A stretch of DNA of 64,000 bases, taken from contig OX326958.1 of assembly GCA_946800325.1 (NCBI GenBank), forward strand, positions 72,847,264 through 72,911,263, given 5' to 3'. The position numbers and the translations under genes were made by a program. The notes below the pieces were generated by a model. It made no database searches and was not told where the DNA came from. It saw nothing but the letters and a program-made list of their open reading frames with translations. Below are positions 37,568 through 47,216 of this stretch, one piece after another (positions within the stretch are counted from its first letter, which is position 1; each line of letters opens with the position of its first letter). This stretch comes from Luzula sylvatica (taxonomy: Eukaryota > Streptophyta > Magnoliopsida > Poales > Juncaceae).

Positions 37568-38866
37568 ATTGGTATCAGAGCCGGCGATTCTCCGCACCAG
37601 ATCCGATCCGCAGCGACTTCTCAATTCAGTTCTTGATTTCTTGAATTGAATTATATCCGATCTTCAACTCAATCCAGAAAACTTGCAGACCTCGCAACAG
37701 ATTTCTGTCGCAGATCTTTGCAGTAACTCTCGATTCAACCTTGTTCACCTTTCGACTTCTCGATCCAGATTCGATTCTCGGCGACTTCTCGATCCAGATC
37801 TTGACTTCGCCATCAGGTTCTTGATTTCTTGATTCGAGAAATCAATTCAATTCGAACTCCTCCATCTCCATTTCCGAACCAATTCAAGTGTCGATTTCAG
37901 AACCGATTCGGAGTGAGTGCCGTTCACATCCATATCCGAGGTCGATTCCTACTTGAATTCCCAGATCGTTCCTCGAATTTCTCTTTCCGTTTCAAGTATT
38001 GCAAGAATCAATTCAAGATCGAACCGCAACCTCAATTGCAGCCCTGTCGACCTTGAATTCCGGATTCGAAACGATTCAGACCTCGCAGCAACACAATCCG
38101 ATTCAATCAATTGATCGTTCTTGATCGAATCCTTCACAACTCCCATCCATCTCGGACTTGAAGAGAAGACGAGACAAGCCACTCCATAAGCCATTCTCGC
38201 AGACCTCGTTCAGAACTTGCAATCGAGCCGAGGGCTAATTCAATCCAGGAATTCGAAGAGAAGACGAGCCGAGCCACTCCAGACGCCATTCTTGCAGACG
38301 TCGAATTCAGACCTCGTCAGACCTCGTCAGAACTCGCAGACCTCGCAGTACTCGAAGGAGAAGAAGAAACGTCCAGGTATCACCACGACCTCGAATCCCT
38401 CGCAGTAGTCGACGGAGACGAAGAACAGTGAAGACCTCGCAGCTCACTCCGTGACTGATCCCCTTCTCCACTCAGGCGACATCGCAGCCACTCCGTCTCA
38501 TCGTCGGTCGCCGATCGCACAAAGAAGAACGGATCGCCAAGAAGAAAGAGGATCCGGTATTGGTTTGGCGGATCTGAATTGGGTATTGGATTCGGGTTGG
38601 GTTTTATCAGGTGTGGGATTTGAAGTTCCGGATTTCTTATACCGGTTTTCCAGGAATTCAGGAGAAGAAAACCGAGAAATCAATTCCCTACTCTGTTCAA
38701 AATCCAGAAAAGAAGGATTGGATAGCAGATCCCGATTCTGTTCAGAATCTGGAATTAAAAGTCGAGAACTCAGATTCGAATTCTGTTAAGAATCCAGAAT
38801 TTGTTAACGGGTCTGATTTGTTTCTAAGCGGGTTTGCGGGTTGTTGGAGCGTTTTGAGCCGATACG

Positions 38867-39826
38867 ATGAGTAATAAAATAGTATATTTGTGGGATATTA
38901 TTCATCCGCGAAATACGTATCATGGGCATCGATGTGGACATGAATGTGTCATTAGGAGATGTTTTGAAAATTATTTTTGGTGTGAAACGGGCGAAAGGTT
39001 TCATGAATGTGGAACCAATTGCAATAAAAAAATATTAGACGATGAAGGCGATGCTTATTGCAAGATTAGTGGAAGAGTTTTTACGTTGTCTTGGGAGGAA
39101 TGGTCGAAGAGCATGTGGTATAAGTTGGACCAAATGAAAGTGCGTAATAATTGGCAATTCGAAGAGCATGAGAAGGAAGAGGAATCGGATGACAATGGAG
39201 TCGATAAAGGAGAGGATAACGAATCGGACTCGGGCGTCATTGACGCGGATCCGATTGGGCGTGAATCGGACTCGGGCGTGATCGAAACGGGTCCGGTTGA
39301 GCGTGACTCAGATTCGGGCGTGATTGAAGTGGATCCGGTTGAGTGTGAATCGGATTCGGGTGCGCGCAAATTGGATTCGAAAAAGATTGAATCGGAGGAC
39401 ATAGTCGCAAAAGGCGAAATGACTATTCTTTCAAAAATGCTCGAGTCGGGTACGGTGCGATTAAGAGATAAAAGGTATTCGGATCCGTATTTGAATTTGA
39501 AGAGAGATAATTGTCGAATATGTGTGTATGGAGATATGAGAGTTTTGTGCGCATTTCAAGAAGGACGGTTATCTCCATTCGAAATACTACTCGAGGGGGG
39601 GCTCGACGATGAAGTGAAAAGGCCGCCTCCGAAACCGAATATAAGGTACGGTGCGGAATCTTCAAAGGTGGTGATTCGTGTTGGTTTGAAAAGGCCTCCA
39701 CCAAAACCGAATATACGGTACGATGCGAAATCTTCAACGGTGGTGTTTCGTGTTATATTGAAAAGGCCACCGCCAAAACCTAATATAAATTTCGCATGTT
39801 TGATCCTTGAGGACAAGGATCTTTAA
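38867..39826 (+). CDS. Unknown 319-aa protein encoded by the LTR element
   Basis: I do not recognise this protein. The N-terminal 75 residues are rich in Cys and His (C23, C27, C32, C39, H46, C48, C52, C65) in the pattern CGHEC, CETGERFHEC, CxISG, which suggests a zinc-binding module. Residues 100-180 are acidic and contain four copies of a unit around ESDSGVI, about 14 residues apart. The C-terminus has three copies of a 24-residue unit starting KRPPPKPNIRY. No gag zinc knuckle, protease, RT or integrase motif is present. The ORF starts at the ATG after a long leader, and its stop codon overlaps the polypurine tract. It is in the sense orientation and uninterrupted, consistent with the youth of the element. 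It may be a captured host or viral gene or a novel accessory protein; a helper role in the element's life cycle is speculation. Confidence 0.7.
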   Translation: MSNKIVYLWDIIHPRNTYHGHRCGHECVIRRCFENYFWCETGERFHECGTNCNKKILDDEGDAYCKISGRVFTLSWEEWSKSMWYKLDQMKVRNNWQFEEHEKEEESDDNGVDKGEDNESDSGVIDADPIGRESDSGVIETGPVERDSDSGVIEVDPVECESDSGARKLDSKKIESEDIVAKGEMTILSKMLESGTVRLRDKRYSDPYLNLKRDNCRICVYGDMRVLCAFQEGRLSPFEILLEGGLDDEVKRPPPKPNIRYGAESSKVVIRVGLKRPPPKPNIRYDAKSSTVVFRVILKRPPPKPNINFACLILEDKDL

Positions 39827-39838
39827 AGGAGGCGGTAT

Positions 39839-40154
39839 TGTCATGACCCGAGGGTACATGGGTCATTAAGAATAAATAAGGGGTTTAATTGCAAATTATT
39901 TCTCGGTTCACGAGGTGCATGGTGCACCGGGTGTAGTTAGTATTTTCTTTTATAGTTTTGTCGCGTTATAAATAGGGAGAAGAGAGAGAATTAGAGAATA
40001 ATTTTGATGTAATAGTTTCTTTGTGTAAGAACTTGTGTTCCGTTCTTGTTGAGTTTTGATTAATCGAATTCGAATTGATTAAAACTTCAACCTTGTATCT
40101 TATTTTATTCGGTTTGAGATTGTTTTCGTAAGGATTCGAGGTCGAATCCTTACA
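39839..40154 (+). repeat. 3' LTR, now upstream of APC2
   Basis: This LTR is identical in length to the 5' LTR with one substitution. Its TATA motif TTATAAATA is at 39,966-39,974, about 550 bp upstream of the APC2 start codon and in the same direction. It could therefore provide an alternative promoter. Confidence 0.93.
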
Positions 40155-40567
40155 ATTAAGAAAAATAAAATTAAAGAGTTTTATAATACATCATTTTTCT
40201 TATGATACATCATTACAACAAAAATCATTTTGAATATTTGTTAATTAAGAAGTATTTAAGTAGAGTTATAATTTAAACATCCAAACAAATTGTAAAATTA
40301 CTAATTTCAGTTTTTTTTTGTCTCTCCATCTGGTAAAATCCAATTTCACTCTACTAATTTAACTTGCCAAACAGGACCAAGATTGAAATCCCGGTTTATA
40401 TTTTAACCTGGATTTGAAATTCTGGGCCTGGTCTCGCGGGTCAAAGAGTTCATCGCTGTCGCGGCTTCATTTCCCGCCTCTTCCCTCTTCCCTCTTCCCT
40501 CTTCCCCCTCTCGTCCGCCACAATGCTGTACGACCCAGTAGCTCTGGATGCTCTCCAATCAGATGGT
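40155..40567 (+). repeat. Direct duplication, downstream copy (functional APC2 5' end)
   Basis: This is the copy of 36,840-37,251 that is continuous with the APC2 reading frame. It starts at the first base after the 3' LTR and supplies at most 368 bp of native upstream sequence to APC2. Confidence 0.93.
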
Positions 40568-43500
40568 ATGGTCTCTGTACTGCAGGGATGGGCCCACTTC
40601 TGTGAGCTTACAGACCGGCTTCTTTCACGAGGCGAAAAGGGTTGCGATTTGGATTCTCAGTTGGGTTCCACCGTTGCATTGCTCTGCAGCCATGGCCTTG
40701 CCTCTCTCCTCGAAGACCACTTCCTTCATCGTTTTGAGGTAAATTTGCAGTGAACTGTAAGTAAATTTGCAGTGAAGTTTTTAATGGGTTTGTACGAATT
40801 TCGACCAAAACTTCACATTTGAGCCTCAATGAAGTCTAATTGATAAAGCCTCAAATTGGCACCAATTGAGCCTACCACATGCACGAGTTTAAGGAATCAA
40901 TAAATAGACTGTATTAGGGTTTAGGTTGTGATGTTTATTCGTCAATATATATGAACAGCAAAAGAAAGTAGTTCCTTTTTACATATTGCCACGTTATGCG
41001 GTACAGGAAGTCTTCAAAAACTCAGCTGTAAAGAAATTTTGGCACCAATTTGATTCCTATTGTGCTGCTTCATCAACTCAAAAGGCTAATTTTCATGTAA
41101 GAAAATAAATTCAACTGAATCAAAACATTTCTTTTTCCTCAACAAAGAATTATCATAATGTCAAAATTATCGTAGGTACAAGAGAACTGGCCTGATGAAA
41201 TATTGAGCAAAGCTTTGGAAGATATTTGCTCAGAAAAAAGATTACAAGAAAATTCTCTTTCGGTTCTTATTCACGCTCTAAAACAATTCGAAGATGCTAA
41301 TTATAATTGTGAAGAAGAGATAGAGCGTACCAGTTCGAAACTTTTGGCACGGTACCAATTAATGGCTTCCTCAGTTCTTCTCACAACTCTTCCTTGGAGT
41401 TTCCCAGGTTCTACTTCCATCCTTTCTTCTTCATTCGCCAAATCGTTTTTACATATATACCCCTTAAAAGTTCCATATTTCCACAGAGGTCCTTCGCATT
41501 TATTTCAAGAAAAAATTGGAAGAGCTAAACACCGTACTGGCCGAGGGTTATGCCGAGGAAATAGAATCTAACAGCCAAGATTTACAGGACAACGCTGATC
41601 TGTACCACATGGAAACCACTCTGTATCAAAGCAATGATTTGGTAATGCAAATTGGAAAAGTGGTTAATGATCTGAGAAATCTAGGGTTCACATCCATGGC
41701 TGAAGATTCTTATTCCTCAGCTATCTTTTTCCTTCTGAAGGTTTAAGCACTCCAATTAGGGTTTTAGCTATTTTAATATACTTTGACTTAATTCGTTTAT
41801 AATTATATATTTATTTATGGTATTTACAGTCAAAAGTGGATGAATTAGATGGAGATGATTACAGAATACCCGTTCTTTGGTCCATCAAGAAGTGGATTAG
41901 GGTACTATATTTAATTAAAAATTAAAATATCCTATTTGAGTACCAATTAATAAAGTATTTCTAGTCATTCATCTCTTTTTTGTTTACAGGCTGTTCCTCT
42001 CCAATTCTTGCACGATTTACTCTCGTATCTAGGAGATTCAATCGAATATGAAAAGGATTCGCCAAGTGTCAAATCGCCATTGGCTTCACAACCTTCGTCC
42101 TTTCCTGGTATTGGCGTCCCCTCCGAAGCCCTCGTCAGATGGCAGTTACGGCTCGAGTATTTTGCGTATGAGACCCTACAAGATTTACGAATCGCAAAAC
42201 TCTTCGAAATTATCGTGGATTATCCTGACAGGTTAGCTCTTCAAAATTTTCTTTCCTTCATTTATTTATTTATTATTATTTTTTGGTTATGTGAAGTTCC
42301 CCTGCAATAGAAGATTTGAAGGCTTGTTTAGACTACACGGGCCAACACTCAAAATTGGTTGATTCGTTCATTTCGTCGCTCAAGTACCGATTATTGACAG
42401 CTGGCGCCTCGACAAATGATATACTACACCAATACGTGTCCACGATTAAGGCTCTACGCACGATCGATCCAGCTGGCGTGTTTCTAGAAGCTGTGGGAGA
42501 GCCAATCAGAGATTACTTGAGAGGAAGAAAGGACACGATCAAATGTATTGTCACCATGTTAACAGATGGTACCGGTACCGGCGGGACAGGTACCGGTACA
42601 GGAAATGGTAACGATTCTCTTTTGGAGGAGTTGAATAGAGATGCCGAGAATCAGGATGGCGCAGATTTCGAAGATGTTGGTACCGATGAGAAACAAGCCT
42701 GGTTGAATGCTGAAAGGTACAGCTATTTTTCTAATTGTTATATTTTGTTTTTTCTTCATATTTTTTGGGTGTTAATAGGTGGGAACCCGACCCGGTAGAG
42801 GCGGACCCGTTAAAGGGAACGAGAAATAGACGAAAAATAGATATACTCGAATTAATGGTGAGTATAATTGGCTCGAAAGATCAACTTGTAAACGAGTATC
42901 GAGTCATGCTAGCTGAGAAGCTTCTCAATAAATCTGATTATGATATCGATTCGGAAATTCGCACTTTAGAGCTCCTTAAGGTTCGTTTTTTATTATTTTT
43001 ATTTTTATTTTTGTTTTTGTTGATTTGAAAATTATGTTTGTTTTTATTAGATACATTTCGGTGAGATTAGCATGCAGAAGTGTGAGATTATGTTAAATGA
43101 TTTGATTGATTCGAAGAGGACTAATACGAATATTAAAGCATCTCTTTCAAAAGCTATTGCAACTGGTATGCTAAATTCAAGAAAAAATACTAAAGATAAT
43201 TACTTTTTATAAAATTTGAGTGTATAATTTTATTTTGTTTGTAATTTAATACTTTATTAAAGGTTCTGAGCGAGGAGAAATGGATATAACACTTGATCTT
43301 GTTGATGCGACAATAATATCTTCAAGCTTCTGGCCCCCAATTCAGGTATTTCATATTTGTTTCTTTCTCCCAATTTCAATTTCAAAATTTGAAATGCATT
43401 TTGTTATGTATAAATATTTGTTACTTATTTGCAGGAAGAAGATCTGAATATTCCTTCTTCGGTTGACCAACTATTATCTGATTATGCGAATAAATTCCAC

Positions 43501-44536
43501 GCGATAAAAACTCCTCGAAAATTGGTTTGGAAGAAAAATCTCGGAACTGTAAAGGTTGTTAAAATAAAAAGAAATCATTCTTTTATATATGGATTAGTAA
43601 TTCAATGATTAATATTAAGTATTTGCTTAATTGGATTAAAATTTGTGATATTTCAGTTGGAACTACAATTTGAAGATCGTAGCATGCAATTCACCGTTTC
43701 TCCTGTTCATGCTGCCATTATCATGCAATTTCAAGAGAAACCAAGGTCTGAATTATCAATTTATAATCATCATTGTTTCTAATTATATTTCCATATTATA
43801 AAATTTGAATTTTTTTTGTTTCTATAGTTGGAGTTCTAAGAACCTCGCGTCAGAGATTGGCATACCAGTAGATTCTCTAAGCAGAAAAATATGCTTTTGG
43901 ATTAGCAAGGTATGTATCGCTAATAAACCTTTTACATAATATATTTTAAATTAATAAAGAGGGTAATTTTGTCTTTTTCTGTTTTGTCGTCGCAAATTAG
44001 GGAATATTGACCGAGTCAACAGGGGCAGAATCAGGAGATCAAATATTCACGATAATAGATAGCATGGCCGATTTTAACAAGAATAATATCGCAAATGAAA
44101 CATTTCAAATGATGGAAGAAGAATCTGAGCAATCCGTAGCTTCTGTTGAGGAACAATTACGCAAAGAAATGACCGTATTTGAGGTTGGAAATATTTCCAT
44201 ATATACCCTTATAAAATTTATGATTTGTTTATTTATCTGTGATTTTGTTTGCAGAAATTTATCACGGGAATGCTAACGAATTTCGGCAATATGACGCTGG
44301 ATAGAATACATAACACGTTGAAGGTAGAACTCGATGATATATCAATCTTTTTTATTTTTTTTTATGTAATATAAGATAATTCTAGGGTTTGAATTGTGAA
44401 TTGTATGTTTCAGATGTTTTGCATGTCTGATCCTACATATGACAAGTCGCTCCAGCAACTTCAGAGCTTTCTTGCCGGTCTCATATCTGACGAAAAAATC
44501 GAAATGAGAGACGGAATGTATGCCTTGAAGAAATAG
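40523..44536 (+). CDS. APC2: Anaphase-promoting complex subunit 2 (cullin-like)
   Basis: APC2 is the cullin-family scaffold of the APC/C ubiquitin ligase; with APC11 it forms the catalytic core that ubiquitylates cyclins and securin. Sixteen exons give 879 aa: 40,523-40,738; 40,959-41,096; 41,176-41,407; 41,487-41,740; 41,830-41,901; 41,990-42,231; 42,297-42,716; 42,779-42,980; 43,051-43,165; 43,263-43,345; 43,435-43,554; 43,657-43,745; 43,828-43,909; 44,001-44,183; 44,255-44,323; 44,414-44,536. All junctions are GT-AG and in frame. Recognisable stretches are GQHSKLVDSFISSLKYRLL, ILELMVSIIGSKDQLVNEYR and the C-terminal winged-helix block ending GMYALKK. A Gly-Thr run (GTGTGGTGTGTG) near residue 475 precedes an acidic stretch. 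A young LTR element lies immediately upstream, and 15 codons of exon 1 are duplicated beyond it. The small gene to the right converges, 293 bp away. Confidence 0.95.
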
Positions 44537-44829
44537 TATTTCATTAAAAATATACTAGATTTAAATTTAAATACATGCTGGTAGGTTTAATTATGTATTT
44601 AGAATATTTTTTAGTTTATTAACTTTTTTTAATGCTTTTGAGTGTCATCTGTGAATTGAAAATTATATTTTTTTCAGAAAAAGTACTATTCAAAATTAGC
44701 CAGACAAAGTATTTGATATAAATTAAAAAAGACAACAACAAGGACGAAAAACTATTTAACAAAATCAAATGGCAAAATCTCTACCAAATTGAAAAATGAA
44801 ACAAGTAATATGAAACATTGCCACTATGA

Positions 44830-46860
44830 TTATGAAGGTTTTTTCTTGCGTACTGTTCTGGTGATTTGTTTCAGATCTTGAAGACCTGTTTTCATTTCCC
44901 TGTACAAGCAACAAACCAAACCTTTGTCAGTATAAAAATATCATGAAATAAAAAAGGAGAAATATCACAAAAATGTAATATAAATTTATATACCTTCTAT
45001 GCAAGTATATCAACAAATAGAAGAGAGGCAATAGCAACACTATCATGATGCTACTTGAAAGGTAAACTATACTAATCGGTGTCTGCAAATATTAAAAATG
45101 ATATATACGCACCTATGTTATTTTATTAAGTTACTAGAAACAAAGAGATAAAAAATAATAATAAAACTATTATCTACCTTGCCTCCTTTAGAGAAAGGTT
45201 TAGGACTACCCGTGCAAGTGTGAGCATCACAAAATTGGCGCAAGAAAAAATCTACATAATTCAAATGTCAGTATAATTTTTCAATTTTCAAAGGGCCAAA
45301 GCGTAAAAAGATTTACCATGGAGACGGTTCGCTTTGTGACCTTCGCTCACAGGAAAGCAACTATCAGCAAGATTCTGTTATCATGATCAATAGTTGATTA
45401 CTGATAAACAAAAAAGGGAAATTTTCTTTCTACCCCTCAAAACATCTCAAAATATAAACATAGAAAATATCACATATACCCCTACAAAAAATAAAATATA
45501 TCATGCGTATCCTTCTCTATATTTGTTTCAAAGAAGAGTAAGTTAGAATTTGTTTGAAAAATTTGTATTGATGATATCTCAAATTTTGGAGGGTTATGTG
45601 TGATATTTTGAAGTTTTGTAGGGGTACAAGTGAAATTTGGCCTAAAAGATATGGGGAAAGAACCTCACAGAGGTGCCGATTCCTAGCCGCAGCTGCAGGA
45701 TTACATTTACTCTTCGGCTTTTTCGTCTCCATCACTTGATCACAATGCAACGCTCCACATAAATCCGCCAAACATCTTCCTTGAACCTAATTTCAATTAA
45801 ATAAAATATAACCAAATAAATAATTTGATAATTTAGTAAAAACTTAAAAATGCGTACATCATCGATAAGATTAGAGTGTCGATTTTCAAAATGTTTATCT
45901 AGAAACTTCTCGGCTTTAAAGCTCTTCTTGCAATAGTTACATTTCCAGTCATTAACGTCCTCGTGGATCTTGTTCAACTCTTGTCCGCGGAACATGTCAT
46001 TTTGCCAATAGAGCCGGCATTTTTTCGATATTTCGTATTCCTCCTTCTGCACAAAAGGCATCAAATACTGCAAAAAGAACAAAGATTTGAGAAATGACAG
46101 AGAGAGAAAATTGAAATGTTATATTTTAGTTTTTACCTCGTCGATTACTTTCCATGCAGCACGACTCCTCTCTCTCGAACAGTGTAATTCATGTTTGTGT
46201 GGGTTTTCTTGCAAAAGAGTTCTGCAAGGAGAATTGAAAATTATTTGTTGTTTCATTTCTGTATCATTAAAGAATTCACTAGAAATTGGACTTTCAAAAA
46301 TAGGGAAGGAATAGAAGAACAAGATCTAAAATTTTATTACCTGGATCCAGAAGATTTTTGAAACTCCTGTAGTAAAGAGGGGAATTCAAATTAGACACTA
46401 TAAATTTAACAAAACATATATAATTCACACAAAAAGATCAAGTTAAAGAATTAACTAACAATTGCCAGTAAAGATACTAACTTTAACGAGAAAAACCAAC
46501 CAACCAAAATCATAAAGAAGTAGAAGACAATTCTGCTCGAATTTTATTTTAGCACTGATTTTACAGCTCAAAAAAGCAAGTCACTGAAGTTAACCATGAT
46601 TGACGACTCAAATCATAGATGATCTATTCAAATTAGTAATAATTCCAGTAGATAAAGATCAAAGGAAGTGCGAAAAACAAATAAATTCACAAATTCACCA
46701 AATAAATCACCCCAGAAATAAACTGATAAAATAAGATAAATTCAAGAAAATTCCTAACAATTAAAATCAATAACAATACCTGGTTTGATTGGACTCCGTG
46801 GAGCAATAAAGAGACGACAAGAACACAAACGGAGAAGATCTGTACTGCTCCAGCAACCAT
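44830..46860 (-). CDS. Small type I membrane protein with one C2H2 zinc finger
   Basis: Nine exons on the minus strand give 271 aa: 46,860-46,780; 46,366-46,341; 46,221-46,137; 46,067-45,858; 45,786-45,664; 45,374-45,317; 45,251-45,178; 45,082-44,994; 44,899-44,830. Residues 1-24 are a signal peptide (VCVLVVSLLLHGVQS). A C2H2 motif (C107, C110, H123, H128 in WKCNYCKKSF...HFENRH) lies in the middle, with further Cys-rich segments (CLADLCGALHC, CDAHTC). One membrane segment lies at about residues 225-246. The tail ends KKPS, matching the KKxx ER-retrieval signal. By topology the finger would be in the ER lumen, where disulphides rather than DNA binding are likely. The family is conserved in plants as far as I recall, but its function is unknown to me. 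It shares a promoter region with the kelch gene. Confidence 0.8.
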
Positions 46861-47216
46861 TTTCTTTCTTAATTCAATTATTCTTTTCTTTGGGGGTTCA
46901 TTCGTAAAAAATACGAGGGACGAAGAAAAAAGAGGGACTATTTTCACAATTTACCGTCCCCGAAACTTAAAATGACGAATAATGCTCAAACACCAAGATT
47001 TTCAATTCTCGGGTTCTATTACAGCCCTGGAATATTTTGTTTATAAAAATCACGGAATTCAATTCCCGAACCTTTGGGGTTTAATAAACCCGAGAATTCA
47101 ATTGCTGTAGTTGTTCGGGTTTAATTTAACCCTAGAATTGAATTTCGTTATTTGAACCCAAAACCCTTCTTTTTCCCCTAGGCGGCCGAGAGAGAGAGAG
47201 AGGGTGAACGGTAGAA
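46861..47216. promoter_or_regulatory. 356-bp bidirectional promoter region
   Basis: This is the only sequence between the start codons of the divergent C2H2 membrane protein and kelch genes. It contains TTTAACCCTAG (a telo-box-like motif of housekeeping promoters), repeats of GAATTCAATT and CGGGTTTAAT, and a GAGAGA tract just before the kelch start. Both genes lack room for separate promoters, so co-regulation is plausible. Confidence 0.6.

Larger units (their letters stand above)
37252..40154 (+). mobile_element. Young non-autonomous LTR retrotransposon
   Basis: Two 316-bp LTRs (37,252-37,567 and 39,839-40,154) begin TGTCATGACC, end CCTTACA and differ at one site (AAATATGG against AAATAGGG). 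Two bases after the first LTR, TGGTATCAGAGC is the primer-binding site for initiator tRNA-Met. A polypurine tract AAAGGAGGCGG lies at 39,825-39,835. The 2.27-kb interior has no gag, protease, integrase or reverse transcriptase. It has about 1.3 kb of leader rich in CAGACCTCG motifs, then one 319-aa ORF. Replication would need enzymes from an autonomous relative. The LTR identity implies a recent insertion. Unusually, it is flanked not by 5 bp but by 412/413-bp direct repeats. Confidence 0.93.

Noticed and set aside
37570..37583. TGGTATCAGAGC as part of a tRNA gene
   Set aside because: There is no cloverleaf around it; its position two bases after the LTR identifies it as the primer-binding site.
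37829..38789. Several ORFs of 60-112 aa in the leader of the LTR element
   Set aside because: Overlapping frames on both strands with no shared motif or good start context. The region is repetitive leader sequence (CAGACCTCG motifs).
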